Positions 26,105-35,606 of a stretch of 53,073 nt of DNA are shown piece after piece. The translations under genes were made by a program, and so were the position numbers. Origin of the DNA: Bacteroidota bacterium. GTDB taxonomy: Bacteria > Bacteroidota > Bacteroidia > Bacteroidales > Porphyromonadaceae. The notes below the pieces were generated by a model, which was given only the letters and a program-made list of their open reading frames with translations, was not told the origin of the DNA and ran no database searches. The stretch is taken from the NCBI GenBank assembly GCA_023388555.1, contig JAEWGA010000001.1, forward strand, positions 1 through 53,073, written 5' to 3'. Position 1 is the first letter of the stretch. Each line of letters starts with the position of its first letter.

Positions 26105-27040
26105 ATGAGTATACAGTGCGATATTGATATTACACGAGCAGAAGGGTATCACGTACCTGTGCTACTGAAAGAAACGGTAGAGGGGGTACTAACACGACCC
26201 AACGGCATATATATAGATGCTACACTTGGCGGCGGAGGGCATAGCAGGGCTTTGCTCTCCTTGTTAGCACCCGAAGGCCACCTTTTTGGATTAGACCGGG
26301 ATGCCGATGCTCAGCAACATAACACTATAACCGACCCCCGCTTCACCTTTGTGCGTACCGACTTCCGTTACCTTGCCCACTTTATGGACTACTACGGCAT
26401 TGACGCAGTAGATGGCATTATTGCGGACCTGGGCGTTTCGTCGCACCACTTGGATGATGAACAGCGAGGCTTCTCGTTTCGTTTTGATGCACCCATAGAT
26501 ATGCGGATGTGCCAAGAAGCACCCCGCACAGCCGCCGACCTGCTTAGGGAATGCAGCACCCAGGAACTGGCCCACATACTAAAAGAGTACGGAGAGGTGA
26601 AGGGCAACTACCGCATAGCACAAGCCCTAACGCAAGCCCGAGAAGAGCAAGAGCTACAAACCATTAACGACTTGCTGAATGCCATACAGCCCGTATGCCC
26701 CAAAGAGGACAAGAAAAACCTTGCACGCATTTTCCAAGCCCTTCGTATTGTTGTTAACGACGAATTAGGGGCTTTGGAGGCATTGTTGGAAGAGGGTAGC
26801 AAACTCCTGAGGCCCGGTGGCCGCATGGCCATTATCACCTACCACTCCCTTGAGGACCGGAGGGTGAAAAACTTCTTCCGAAACGGCAACCTAAGCGGTA
26901 CCCGACAAACGGACTTGTACGGGGTACCACTCTCGCACATGGAGCCAGCTACAGCCAAACCTATCCTTCCCAGCAGCGAAGAACAAAGTAGAAACCCACG
27001 CTCCCGCAGCGCCAAACTACGTATAGGTATACGACAATGA
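26105..27040 (+). CDS. rsmH: 16S rRNA (cytosine(1402)-N4)-methyltransferase RsmH (MraW)
   Basis: It methylates N4 of C1402 in the 16S rRNA decoding centre. The start is taken as ATG 26105 because a good ribosome-binding sequence (gggagg at 26089-26094) lies 10 bases upstream; a TTG six bases earlier is too close to it. The 311-residue protein shows HVPVLLKETVEG, the SAM-binding ATLGGGGHSRALL, FGLDRD, ADLGVSSHHLDDEQRGFSF with the following PIDMRM, and TYHSLEDRRVKNFF. It opens the dcw cluster; the usual preceding gene mraZ is absent. Confidence 0.97.
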   Translation: MSIQCDIDITRAEGYHVPVLLKETVEGVLTRPNGIYIDATLGGGGHSRALLSLLAPEGHLFGLDRDADAQQHNTITDPRFTFVRTDFRYLAHFMDYYGIDAVDGIIADLGVSSHHLDDEQRGFSFRFDAPIDMRMCQEAPRTAADLLRECSTQELAHILKEYGEVKGNYRIAQALTQAREEQELQTINDLLNAIQPVCPKEDKKNLARIFQALRIVVNDELGALEALLEEGSKLLRPGGRMAIITYHSLEDRRVKNFFRNGNLSGTRQTDLYGVPLSHMEPATAKPILPSSEEQSRNPRSRSAKLRIGIRQ

Positions 27041-27396
27041 GCAATAAGAAAACGCCTAATGGCTACCACGAAAACAGAAGAGCCTTAAAGGATAAAATAT
27101 GGTCCTTTTGGCAAGGCGACTTTATTGAAAAATACCTTAACACCTGGACCCTACAGCTGTTTATAGCGTTTGTTATTTACCTTATATTCAACATTTACAA
27201 TAACTATGCGGGGCTCCGCAACCTAAAACATATAAACACCCTGAAAAGAGAACTCACCGAGCTGCGCCTGGAAAAAGCCTCCCTCTCCTCCACCCTTATG
27301 GGCGAAGGCCGGATATCTGTTATTGAAGAACGGGTGAAAAAAGAACAGCTGGACATTGCCATACCCAAGACGCCTCCTATAGTTATAGATAAGTAG
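27037..27396 (+). CDS. FtsL-like cell division protein
   Basis: This 119-residue bitopic protein has a short basic N-terminus, one membrane segment (about 41-58, LQLFIAFVIYLIFNIY) and a periplasmic coiled coil (INTLKRELTELRLEKASL). These are the features of the FtsL-like proteins found between rsmH and ftsI in Bacteroidetes. FtsL scaffolds the FtsQLB complex that activates septal peptidoglycan synthesis. Primary-sequence similarity is always low in this family, so size, topology and position carry the call. It overlaps rsmH by 4 bases and ends 1 base before ftsI. Confidence 0.85.
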   Translation: MSNKKTPNGYHENRRALKDKIWSFWQGDFIEKYLNTWTLQLFIAFVIYLIFNIYNNYAGLRNLKHINTLKRELTELRLEKASLSSTLMGEGRISVIEERVKKEQLDIAIPKTPPIVIDK

Positions 27397-27397
27397 C

Positions 27398-29575
27398 ATG
27401 GACGAACAGGAACGCATACAAGAACAACAAAAAGCACAAGAACGGGCCGAGGTAGCACAGCGCGCCCGCTTCGCCACAATAGCCTACTACTGCATGGGAT
27501 TGGTGTTGCTGGGGCTACTGCTTTGGGTGTTGGGTGCCACCATTAAAACAGCGATGATAGATGGCTGGGCTTGGAAAGCATTGGCCGAGTCGCGCCGACA
27601 GCCCGACGTGTACACGCCAGCCAACCGAGGCAATATATACGCCGACGACGGAACAGCGTTGGCCATTAGCGTTCCTATGTACAAAACCTATATAGACTTT
27701 AGGGCCCAGGGATTTAAGGACTCCTTATTTACATCACAAGTGAATAGCTTGGCCGACTCCTTGGCAGCCTACTTCGGAGATAAGTCGCGCACAGCCTACC
27801 GAAACCACCTTATGGCCGGCTACAAGAAACGTAAGCTGATGCGATTAATGGATTTTGAGGTAAACCATACCCAACTGAAAGCTATGCGCAAGATGCCCTT
27901 CCTTTCGTTACCCAACAGAAACGTGTCGGGTTTCATCACCGAGATGGCTATCCGGCGCGAGAAGCCGTTTGGCACCATGGCATCGCGCACCATAGGCTTC
28001 CTGAAAAGAGACGTGGACAGCTTGGGCCTAACCCACGGTAGCAGCGGCTTGGAACTGGCTTTCGACTCCCTGCTGTGCGGTGTGCCCGGCGTGGATATGA
28101 AGATACGTACCTCCCTCCGCTACGAACGCAAAACCAAAATACGCCCCATCGATGGCAAAGATGTGCATACCACCATTAATGCCGCCATACAGGATATAAC
28201 AGAACAGAGCCTGCGCGATATGTTAGTAGAGGTGGATGCCGACTGGGGATGCGCCATAGTTATGGAAACAGCTACCGGTGCCATTAAAGCTATATCCAAC
28301 CTGGACAGGCAAGCGGTGGGCGTATATGCCGAAAGTACAAACCACGCCTTAGCCGACCTGCTGGAGCCAGGCAGCACCTTTAAAGTGCCCTCCATGTGCG
28401 CAGCCTTAGAAGAGGGAGTATGTATACCTACCGATACCATAGATGTAGGAAATGGACTGTACACCTATGCCAAACGTGTGGTGCGCGACCACAATGCCCA
28501 CAAAGGAGGATACGGAAGAATAACAGCAGCACAGTCCATTTGGTACTCTTCCAACGTGGGAGTGGTGAAGATAATACTGAAAGGGTTTGAGAAAAACCCT
28601 AAGAAGTACCTTGAAAAACTGGACGAGATGTCCTTTTTCCAACCTATTCACCTGCAAATACCTGGTACCGCTAAAGCTATTATTGACCGCGATGTGGAAA
28701 ACTGGGACAGGACAAAACTGCCGTGGGTGTCCTTTGGGTATGCCACCATGGTACCCCCTATATATATATGTAGGTTTTACAACGCTATTGCCAACAACGG
28801 CAAAATGATGGAGCCTTACATTGTAACCTCCGTAACACAAAGGGGAAAAGTGTTGGAAGAAAACGAGCCTAAGGTTGTTAACAAACAAATAGTTTCCGAC
28901 AAAACCCTGCAACAAATACGACAAATGCTCCGCGATGTAGTACACCGTGGTACTGGAAAAGATGCGGACTCCCCACACATACAAATAGCGGGGAAAACAG
29001 GTACCGCCCAACGCTCGGCAGGTAAGGCTGGCTACGTAGGGCAAGGGCATAACGTCTCCTTTTGCGGTTTCTTCCCCTACGAAAAACCTAAGTACACTTG
29101 CATGGTAACGGTGAGCCGCCCCCGAATAGGCTACCCCTCGGGCGGACGTATTGCCGGAGGAGTGGTGCGCAAAGTGGCAGAACAAATTTATGCCACCACC
29201 ATGACCGTACCCCTACAACAAGTGGAGGCGGACTCTACAGCCACTTTTGTTCCCACCGTTATAGGCGGAGAACGAGAGGCGATAAGGGAAGCCATGGACT
29301 GGACTAACACCCCAAAGGTGCCAATGGAAAAAGGGGAATGGCTTTATTACAGTGGCTTGGGCAAGGACACCATAGGGCAACTCCTCCCAGCCACACATAA
29401 CCCCCAAACGGTGCCACACTTTGTAGGAATGACGCCCCGCGATGCGCTACTCCTGGCGCAACAATATGGGCTACAAGTGCAAATAGTGGGGCATGGGCAT
29501 GCCGTAGTGCAGCAGTCGGTACGTTCTGGTACACCCTTACAATCCCGCCAAACCGTTACCCTCACCATACGATAA
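27398..29575 (+). CDS. ftsI: Penicillin-binding protein, FtsI type, with C-terminal PASTA domain
   Basis: This is a septal peptidoglycan DD-transpeptidase of 725 residues. A single N-terminal membrane segment (about 30-50) is followed by the class B PBP dimerisation domain (PANRGNIYADDGTALAIS). The transpeptidase motifs are S326TFK329, S384SN386 and K533TG535. Residues about 665-725 form a PASTA domain (VPHFVGMTPRDALLLAQQYG), typical of Bacteroidetes FtsI and thought to sense or bind cell-wall material. It sits between the FtsL-like gene and murE, the usual dcw order. Confidence 0.96.
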   Translation: MDEQERIQEQQKAQERAEVAQRARFATIAYYCMGLVLLGLLLWVLGATIKTAMIDGWAWKALAESRRQPDVYTPANRGNIYADDGTALAISVPMYKTYIDFRAQGFKDSLFTSQVNSLADSLAAYFGDKSRTAYRNHLMAGYKKRKLMRLMDFEVNHTQLKAMRKMPFLSLPNRNVSGFITEMAIRREKPFGTMASRTIGFLKRDVDSLGLTHGSSGLELAFDSLLCGVPGVDMKIRTSLRYERKTKIRPIDGKDVHTTINAAIQDITEQSLRDMLVEVDADWGCAIVMETATGAIKAISNLDRQAVGVYAESTNHALADLLEPGSTFKVPSMCAALEEGVCIPTDTIDVGNGLYTYAKRVVRDHNAHKGGYGRITAAQSIWYSSNVGVVKIILKGFEKNPKKYLEKLDEMSFFQPIHLQIPGTAKAIIDRDVENWDRTKLPWVSFGYATMVPPIYICRFYNAIANNGKMMEPYIVTSVTQRGKVLEENEPKVVNKQIVSDKTLQQIRQMLRDVVHRGTGKDADSPHIQIAGKTGTAQRSAGKAGYVGQGHNVSFCGFFPYEKPKYTCMVTVSRPRIGYPSGGRIAGGVVRKVAEQIYATTMTVPLQQVEADSTATFVPTVIGGEREAIREAMDWTNTPKVPMEKGEWLYYSGLGKDTIGQLLPATHNPQTVPHFVGMTPRDALLLAQQYGLQVQIVGHGHAVVQQSVRSGTPLQSRQTVTLTIR

Positions 29576-29588
29576 TACTCTACAAAAT

Positions 29589-31082
29589 ATGAAACTAACA
29601 CAACTCCTCATAGGTGTTTCTCATGCACAGTTAGGCGATGCCTCTTCCGTAAATATTTGTGGCATTGCCAGCGACTCCCGTAGTGTGCAGCCTGGCTTCC
29701 TGTTTGTTGCCCTGCGAGGCCTCGTTACCGATGGCCATAAATACATACCCCAAGCCATAGAAAAGGGTGCAGTGGCCGTTTTGTGCGAAGATGTTCCCGA
29801 CGAACGCTCCCCACATGTAACCTATATTCGTGTGGACCATACCGACACCGTATTAGGGCAGATAGCAGCCAATTATTACGACCACCCCTCGGAAAAACTG
29901 AAATTGGTAGGCGTTACCGGAACCAACGGCAAAACAACCATTGCCACGTTGCTGTACCGCCTGTTTAAAGGGTTAGGTTATAAAGTGGGGTTGCTCTCGA
30001 CCGTATGCAACTATATCCACGAAGAGGTGCGCCCCACCGAGCGTACCACCCCCGATGCCCTAACCTTGCAGTGCCTGTTGCACGAGATGGTGCAGGCCGG
30101 TTGCGAGTATGCGTTTATGGAGGTGTCGTCGCACGCTGTTAGTCAGCACCGTATAGGAGGGCTTGTTTTTGCGGGAGGTATATTTACCAATATCACCCAC
30201 GACCACTTGGACTACCACGGTACTTTCCTTAACTACCTACATGCCAAACAAGGCTTCTTTGAGGCCCTCCCCAAAGCCGCGTTCGCCCTAACCAATTTGG
30301 ACGAAACCAACGGCATGGTGATGGTACAAAATACAAACGCACAGGTTCATACCTATGCACTAAAACGCGATGCCGACTACAAGGGGCTTATTTGCGAACA
30401 GCACCTGTACGGTACCGACATGCTGCTGGATGGTACACAGGTATTCACTCATTTCGTTGGTAACTTCAACGCCTATAACCTGTTGGCGGTATACGGTGCT
30501 GCCCGCCTGCTAAACGCCCCCAAGGAGGAGGTACTTCGTTTGCTGAGCGAGTTGCACCCCGTGGATGGCCGTTTCCAAACCGTGCTTTCGCCTAAAGGAT
30601 ACGTAGCTATTGTGGATTATGCTCACACCCCCGACGCCCTTGAGAACGTACTTACCACCCTGCAGGACCTTATAGAGAAAACCGGCGGTCGCCTCATCAC
30701 CGTTGTTGGGGCCGGTGGCAACCGCGATGCCGCTAAACGCCCCGTTATGGCAAGCATCAGTGCCAAACATAGCCACCTGCTTATCCTTACCTCGGACAAC
30801 CCCCGAAATGAAGACCCCGAAGCCATTATACAGGAAATGCACCAAGGGCTAAGCACCGACGAAGCTACACGCACACTTTGCATTACCTCGCGCCGCGAAG
30901 CTATCCGAACAGCCTGCACAATGGCTTTACCTAAGGATATAATACTTATAGCCGGGAAGGGACACGAGAACTACCAAGAGATAAAAGGAGTGAAACACCA
31001 CTTCTCGGACTTGGAAGAGGTGCAACAAATAACAGCAACCGAACAGCAAAACATAAACAACGCCTCACACAACACTCTTTGA
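29589..31082 (+). CDS. murE: UDP-MurNAc-tripeptide synthetase MurE (meso-DAP type)
   Basis: It adds the third stem-peptide residue to UDP-MurNAc-L-Ala-D-Glu. The Mur ligase ATP loop is GVTGTNGKTT near residue 111. The substrate motif D403NPR406 is the signature of enzymes that use meso-diaminopimelate rather than lysine, so peptidoglycan of this organism should be DAP type. Other Mur motifs (SSHAVSQHRI, NITHDHLDYHGT, VDYAHTPDAL) are present. The 497-residue length is normal. Confidence 0.97.
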   Translation: MKLTQLLIGVSHAQLGDASSVNICGIASDSRSVQPGFLFVALRGLVTDGHKYIPQAIEKGAVAVLCEDVPDERSPHVTYIRVDHTDTVLGQIAANYYDHPSEKLKLVGVTGTNGKTTIATLLYRLFKGLGYKVGLLSTVCNYIHEEVRPTERTTPDALTLQCLLHEMVQAGCEYAFMEVSSHAVSQHRIGGLVFAGGIFTNITHDHLDYHGTFLNYLHAKQGFFEALPKAAFALTNLDETNGMVMVQNTNAQVHTYALKRDADYKGLICEQHLYGTDMLLDGTQVFTHFVGNFNAYNLLAVYGAARLLNAPKEEVLRLLSELHPVDGRFQTVLSPKGYVAIVDYAHTPDALENVLTTLQDLIEKTGGRLITVVGAGGNRDAAKRPVMASISAKHSHLLILTSDNPRNEDPEAIIQEMHQGLSTDEATRTLCITSRREAIRTACTMALPKDIILIAGKGHENYQEIKGVKHHFSDLEEVQQITATEQQNINNASHNTL

Positions 31083-31094
31083 ACTTAATTAGCC

Positions 31095-32360
31095 ATGCTG
31101 TACTACCTGTTTAAGTACCTACACCAAGCACATGTACCAGGCATGGGGGCGTTCACCTACATAAGTACACGCTCCGTGCTTGCTTTTATTGTAGCGTTAC
31201 TATTAGCCACAATAGTGGGGCGACGTATTATTAACGCTCTGCGCCGTGCACAAATAGGCGAAACAATTAGGGACCTGGACCTGGAAGGGCAAATGAGCAA
31301 AGCGGGAACCCCTACAATGGGTGGAATCATTATTATTGTGGCATTGCTGCTACCCGTACTGCTGTTTTGCAGGTTGGATAACATTTATATTATCCTGATG
31401 CTTGTAACCACAGTATGGCTCGGCATCTTAGGCTTTGCGGACGACTATATTAAAGTGTTCCGGAAAAACAAAGAGGGGCTGCACGGTAGGTACAAACTTA
31501 TAGCCCAAATAGGGCTTGGGGTTATTGTGGCTGTAACGTTGTTTATGAGCCCCTCCATTGTTATTAAGGAAAATACCAGGACGTTGGATAAGAACGGAGG
31601 CATAACGGTAGAGTACAACACCACCGAGCATAAAAGTACCCAAACCACCATCCCCTTCGTTAAAAACAATAATATGGAGTATGGCGCCATTGCCAACGCG
31701 TTAGGCATAAAGTCCAATAAGGAGGTGGTTACCTTCCTTGTTTTGGTAGTAGTGTATGTGTTTATTGTTATGGGTGTTTCCAACGGAGCAAACCTTACCG
31801 ATGGGTTGGATGGGTTGGCTGCTGGTTCCTCGGCAATTATTGGTATAGTATTAGGGTTGCTGGCCTATATGTCGTCGCACATGGCATACGCCTCGTACCT
31901 TAACATTATGTTTATCCCTGGTGCCGAGGATTTGGTGATTTTTGCCGCGGCCTTCATAGGTGCTACCGTAGGTTTTTTGTGGTACAACTCCTATCCCGCA
32001 CAGGTGTTTATGGGCGACACTGGCAGCCTTACATTAGGCGGCATTATAGCCGTTTTTGCCATTGTTTTGCGCAAAGAGCTACTGTTACCCATATTGTGTG
32101 GCATATTCTTGGTGGAGGCACTTTCCGTAATCCTACAAGTATCTTACTTCAAATGGAGCCGAAAGCGTACCGGTGTTGGCAAAAGAATATTTAAAATGAC
32201 TCCCCTGCACCACCACTTCCAAAAAGCAGGAAACAGCAGCGTCGATGCTATTTGGAAACGCCCCCTGCAACCTATCCCCGAAGCCAAAATAGTGATACGT
32301 ATGTGGTTAGTGGGTATTTTGCTTGCCGCACTCACTATCATCACCCTTAAACTTAGGTAA
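31095..32360 (+). CDS. mraY: Phospho-MurNAc-pentapeptide transferase
   Basis: It makes lipid I from UDP-MurNAc-pentapeptide and undecaprenyl phosphate in the inner membrane. The 421-residue polytopic protein shows the family motifs GTPTMGGIIII, FADDYIKVFRKNKEGL (catalytic Asp pair), SNGANLTDGLDGLAAG, FMGDTGSL and the HHH motif in TPLHHHFQKAG. Compared with E. coli it has a hydrophilic insertion at about 155-205 (TLDKNGGITVEYNT...), which is usual in Bacteroidetes. Confidence 0.97.
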   Translation: MLYYLFKYLHQAHVPGMGAFTYISTRSVLAFIVALLLATIVGRRIINALRRAQIGETIRDLDLEGQMSKAGTPTMGGIIIIVALLLPVLLFCRLDNIYIILMLVTTVWLGILGFADDYIKVFRKNKEGLHGRYKLIAQIGLGVIVAVTLFMSPSIVIKENTRTLDKNGGITVEYNTTEHKSTQTTIPFVKNNNMEYGAIANALGIKSNKEVVTFLVLVVVYVFIVMGVSNGANLTDGLDGLAAGSSAIIGIVLGLLAYMSSHMAYASYLNIMFIPGAEDLVIFAAAFIGATVGFLWYNSYPAQVFMGDTGSLTLGGIIAVFAIVLRKELLLPILCGIFLVEALSVILQVSYFKWSRKRTGVGKRIFKMTPLHHHFQKAGNSSVDAIWKRPLQPIPEAKIVIRMWLVGILLAALTIITLKLR

Positions 32361-32369
32361 TACAACACC

Positions 32370-33734
32370 ATGGAAAAGCCATACCTGATAGTACTGGGCG
32401 CTGGCGAAAGCGGCGTTTGGACAGCTATTTTAGCACAACAGAAAGGCTTTAGGGTGCTACTCTCGGATGCTGGAGAGATAGCCCCTAAATACAAAACCCT
32501 TTGCACCCAATACGCGATACCTACCGAAGAGGGCGGCCACCAACTGCCACACCTTGCCGAAGCTACCGAGGTAGTGAAAAGTCCGGGCATACCGGACAGC
32601 GCCCCCGTGGTACAACGTTGTAGGGAGTTGGGGGTGCCTATTGTTTCGGAGATAGAGTGGGCTGCCCGTTATGCCGGCAATGCTACCTTTGTGGCTGTAA
32701 CCGGCTCCAACGGCAAAACAACAACCACCTCCCTTATTGCACACGTATTACAAGAAGCCGGTATGGACGCCATGGCTTGCGGTAATATTGGAACCTCTTT
32801 GGCTCAGCTTGTGTGCCGAGATCCACACCACATATACGTATTGGAGCTGAGTAGCTTCCAGCTGGACCATATGTACCAATTTAGGGCACACATAGCGCTG
32901 CTGACCAATATCACGCCAGACCACCTGGACCGTTACAATCACCAGGTACAACACTATGCCGACGCCAAGGGACGCATTTTCCAGAACCAACAAAGCAGCG
33001 ACATTGCCATTTATAATGCCGACGACCCCTTAACTCGCGAACTGCTGAAACGCTTGCCTCCCCTTGGAGCAGAGGTGTACACCTTTTCGGGCGATGCCCA
33101 CAGTGGCGCACAAGCCTACTATACCGCAACCGAGTTGGTATGGCACCACAACAGCCAAGAGCTACGCCTTGCCACCAATACCATTCCCCTAAAAGGGCCA
33201 CACAACTACCAAAATGTGCTGGCAGCCGGGTTGGTAGCCCTACAAATGGGTGTGCCCTTTGCAACCTTAGCAAAAGGGATAGCCAGCTTTAAGGCTATTG
33301 AACACCGCATGGAGCCTTGCGGTACCATTGGGGGCGTAACCTATATTAACGACTCCAAAGCAACAAACACCGACTCCACGCTGCACGCCCTGAAAGCCAT
33401 GCCTACCCACCGCACCGTGCTTATACTGGGGGGAACAGATAAAGGCAATAACTACAACGACATTCTGCCCGAAGTACAACGCTCTGCCAAAGCACTCGTT
33501 TTCCTTACACGCGATAGTAGCAAGCTGCACGCCACCTTTGATGCCTTAGGGCTGCCCACTGCCGATGCCCACAGCTTACCCGAGGCCTTCGGCTTCATAG
33601 AAAGTCTTGAGCTACAGCCCGGGGATGTTGTTTTACTTTCGCCCGCCTGTGCCAGCTTCGACCTGTTTCGGAACTACGAAGAGCGCGGCACCCTTTTTAA
33701 GCAAGCCGTTAGCCAGCTATGCAATAGTAAATGA
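32370..33734 (+). CDS. murD: UDP-MurNAc-L-alanine:D-glutamate ligase
   Basis: This cytoplasmic ligase adds D-Glu to UDP-MurNAc-L-Ala. The N-terminal Rossmann-like domain (LIVLGAGESGVWTAIL) is followed by the ATP loop AVTGSNGKTTTT and the Mur motifs ELSSFQLD, ITPDHLDRY, EHRMEP and YINDSKATN. The C-terminal LSPACASFDLFRNYEERG is the classical MurD ending. The 454-residue length is normal. In most Bacteroidetes the next gene is ftsW; here it is a phosphoesterase whose start overlaps the murD stop by 4 bases. Confidence 0.97.
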   Translation: MEKPYLIVLGAGESGVWTAILAQQKGFRVLLSDAGEIAPKYKTLCTQYAIPTEEGGHQLPHLAEATEVVKSPGIPDSAPVVQRCRELGVPIVSEIEWAARYAGNATFVAVTGSNGKTTTTSLIAHVLQEAGMDAMACGNIGTSLAQLVCRDPHHIYVLELSSFQLDHMYQFRAHIALLTNITPDHLDRYNHQVQHYADAKGRIFQNQQSSDIAIYNADDPLTRELLKRLPPLGAEVYTFSGDAHSGAQAYYTATELVWHHNSQELRLATNTIPLKGPHNYQNVLAAGLVALQMGVPFATLAKGIASFKAIEHRMEPCGTIGGVTYINDSKATNTDSTLHALKAMPTHRTVLILGGTDKGNNYNDILPEVQRSAKALVFLTRDSSKLHATFDALGLPTADAHSLPEAFGFIESLELQPGDVVLLSPACASFDLFRNYEERGTLFKQAVSQLCNSK

Positions 33735-34240
33735 AGAGAATAGGCATACTTTCCGACACCCACGGCACATGGGATGCTAAAATAGCAAACTACCTGAGCC
33801 AGTGCGATGAAATATGGCACGCAGGAGATATAGGCGACCGCTCCGTATTGGAGCATATGAGAGCCTTAGGGAAACCCCTCCGTGCCGTTTACGGAAATAT
33901 CGACGGGGCCGAGATTCGGCGCGAATGCCCCTTGGAAACCACCTTCACAGTAGAGGGGTGTACCGTATATATGCGCCATATTATAGGGCGCCCCGGAAAT
34001 TACAAGCCCGGCATACCGGCACGACTGCGCACATACAAGCCAACAATAACCGTAGCCGGCCACTCCCACATATTAATGGTTAAGTATGACGCCGACTTCC
34101 AGACGCTCCACATAAACCCTGGAGCAGCAGGAACTTACGGGCAACAAACAGTGCGCACACTAATACTGCTCACATTAGAGGCCGGAAAACCAAAGGAGTT
34201 AGAGGTGGTAGAGCTACATGCCCACCCCCAAGCACGCTAA
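33731..34240 (+). CDS. YfcE/MJ0936-family metallophosphoesterase
   Basis: This 169-residue protein carries the calcineurin-like phosphodiesterase motifs: ILSDTHG (metal ligands Asp8 and His10), HAGDIGD, VYGNIDG and the C-terminal AGHSH. These bind two metal ions and hydrolyse phosphodiesters, with physiological substrates mostly unknown in this family. The YfcE class is the closest match by size and spacing. It is translationally coupled to murD (ATGA), an unusual partner, and ends about 90 bases before slyD. Confidence 0.93.
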   Translation: MKRIGILSDTHGTWDAKIANYLSQCDEIWHAGDIGDRSVLEHMRALGKPLRAVYGNIDGAEIRRECPLETTFTVEGCTVYMRHIIGRPGNYKPGIPARLRTYKPTITVAGHSHILMVKYDADFQTLHINPGAAGTYGQQTVRTLILLTLEAGKPKELEVVELHAHPQAR

Positions 34241-34257
34241 CCCAAACATTTTATTTG

Positions 34258-34265
34258 TAACTTTG
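34258..34265 (+). promoter_or_regulatory. Predicted -7 element of the slyD promoter
   Basis: TAACTTTG fits TAnnTTTG exactly and lies about 69 bases before slyD. No clear -33 element stands at the usual distance. Confidence 0.45.
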
Positions 34266-34333
34266 GCCTAACCGCGCTGTTTGCGCAAAACCGCTTACAT
34301 TCCCCGTTTTTACACTTAAACCCTACTAAACTT

Positions 34334-34885
34334 ATGAACGTAGACAAGAACCGACTCATAGAGGCACAATATACCTTGTATGCCGTTACCGAGGATAACA
34401 AAGAAGAGCTTATAGAGCAAACCACGCCCGAACGCCCCTTGGCTTACATCCACGGTATGGGAATTATGTTGGAAGCCTTTGAACGTAACCTATTGGGGTT
34501 AGCCCCTGGTGACAGCTTCGACTTTTACCTGCAACCCGCCGAAGCCTACGGCGAGCACCAACCCAACTATGTGATGATGTTGGACAAAGAGATGTTTTTT
34601 ATAGATGGCAAGTTTAACGACGAAGTGGTTAAAGTAGGCAACATAGTGCCTATGATTACCAACGACGGACAGCAACTGCAAGGGTTAGTACTGGAGGTAA
34701 CACCCGACCAAGTGAAGATGGATTTTAACCACCCTTTGGCAAACCGTACCTTGCACTTCGTGGGTAGCGTGCAGGAGGTATCGGAGGCAACCCCCGAAGA
34801 TATAGCCGAATTCCTGGGAACGCCTGGTGGTGGCTGTTGCGGTTGCCATGGTGCCGACGAAGGCGGTTGCTGCGGCTGCCACTAA
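34334..34885 (+). CDS. slyD: FKBP-type peptidyl-prolyl isomerase, SlyD-like
   Basis: This is a 183-residue cytoplasmic prolyl isomerase/chaperone. The FKBP core and the inserted flap are recognisable: PLAYIHGMGIMLEAFERNLLG, LAPGDSFDFYLQPAEAYGEH, then VGNIVPMITNDGQQLQGLV and MDFNHPLANRTLHFVGSV. The C-terminal 20 residues are rich in Gly, Cys and His (GGGCCGCHGADEGGCCGCH), the metal-binding tail known to supply nickel in E. coli SlyD. The tail is short here and has two CCGCH units. The gene appears to have its own promoter and terminator. Confidence 0.95.
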   Translation: MNVDKNRLIEAQYTLYAVTEDNKEELIEQTTPERPLAYIHGMGIMLEAFERNLLGLAPGDSFDFYLQPAEAYGEHQPNYVMMLDKEMFFIDGKFNDEVVKVGNIVPMITNDGQQLQGLVLEVTPDQVKMDFNHPLANRTLHFVGSVQEVSEATPEDIAEFLGTPGGGCCGCHGADEGGCCGCH

Positions 34886-35010
34886 TACAGGAAAAGGCAA
34901 CGTGTTTTTGTGCGCATAGCACAACGGCTTGTGGTTAGTGCGTACAAAAGTCGCATGCGCACCCAACGCATTTAAGGTAACAGGATAGCTTGCCTTTACG
35001 AAATAAAAGG

Positions 35011-35056
35011 AGGGGCTGTGTCGTAATAAAGGGTTACGGCGCAGCCTCTTTTTTTT
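35011..35056 (+). terminator. Rho-independent terminator after slyD
   Basis: ggctgtgtcgtaa pairs with ttacggcgcagcc (two G-U pairs) across a 7-base loop and runs into eight T. It lies about 125 bases beyond the slyD stop. Confidence 0.8.
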
Positions 35057-35258
35057 GCGCCCAATCGCTCCAACCGGCTTCTCCTACTACACCTCCCCTT
35101 TTTTACGTCGGAATACACCCTGAAATTTATCCCGAAAACGGAACAAAAATCACCCCGAAAAATTGGATTGCTTTTTGCCCGAAAATTGTCTCCCGAACAA
35201 GACAAAAAAGGGAGTATTTTTTTGACCGAAATTTGAACCTAAAAATAAGGGAGAAATT

Positions 35259-35300
35259 GGGGCGTTTTTTGGGGCGTTTTTTGGGGCGTTTTTTGGGGCG
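35259..35300 (+). repeat. 3.5 tandem copies of a 12-bp unit
   Basis: The unit ggggcgtttttt is repeated exactly three times (35259-35294) and followed by a half unit, ggggcg. Confidence 0.95.
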
Positions 35301-35404
35301 AAAAATGAGGTGAAAAAGGGGCATTTTTGGGGCAGAAGGCGTAATTGCCCACAATCCCTTTGCTGGAGCGGGTTTGCGAGGGGTGTTAAAAGTTGTGTAA
35401 AAAT

Positions 35405-35469
35405 AACTGCGCTTTCTTTTTCAACAAACTGCGCTTTTCGTCGAGACAAACTGCGCTTTCTTTTTCAAA
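35405..35469 (+). repeat. Three copies of an aactgcgcttt motif
   Basis: The first and third copies share 20 bases (aactgcgctttctttttcaa at 35405-35424 and 35449-35468). The middle copy (35426-35440) matches only the first part. Spacing is uneven and short, unlike a CRISPR array. Confidence 0.85.
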
Positions 35470-35606
35470 GGACTCCGCACTCCTTTTTTTTTGCTCCCCC
35501 CAATTACCCTCCCCAAACCACCCCTAAAACGTCCCCCAAAAACATCCCCCAAGCACCCTAAAAAACGCCTAAAAAAATCGTTCCAAAAACGGACAAAAAA
35601 TCTCCC

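Noticed and set aside
28406..29185. Long - strand open frame opposite ftsI
   Set aside because: It covers the transpeptidase motifs of ftsI on the coding strand; composition (His, Tyr, Cys rich) is not protein-like.
34990..35313. Possible small protein rich in Lys, Arg and Phe
   Set aside because: It consists of translated low-complexity repeats and begins inside the slyD terminator.
35405..35469. Possible CRISPR-like array
   Set aside because: Only three partial copies with unequal spacers of 1-8 bases, and no cas genes in the window.
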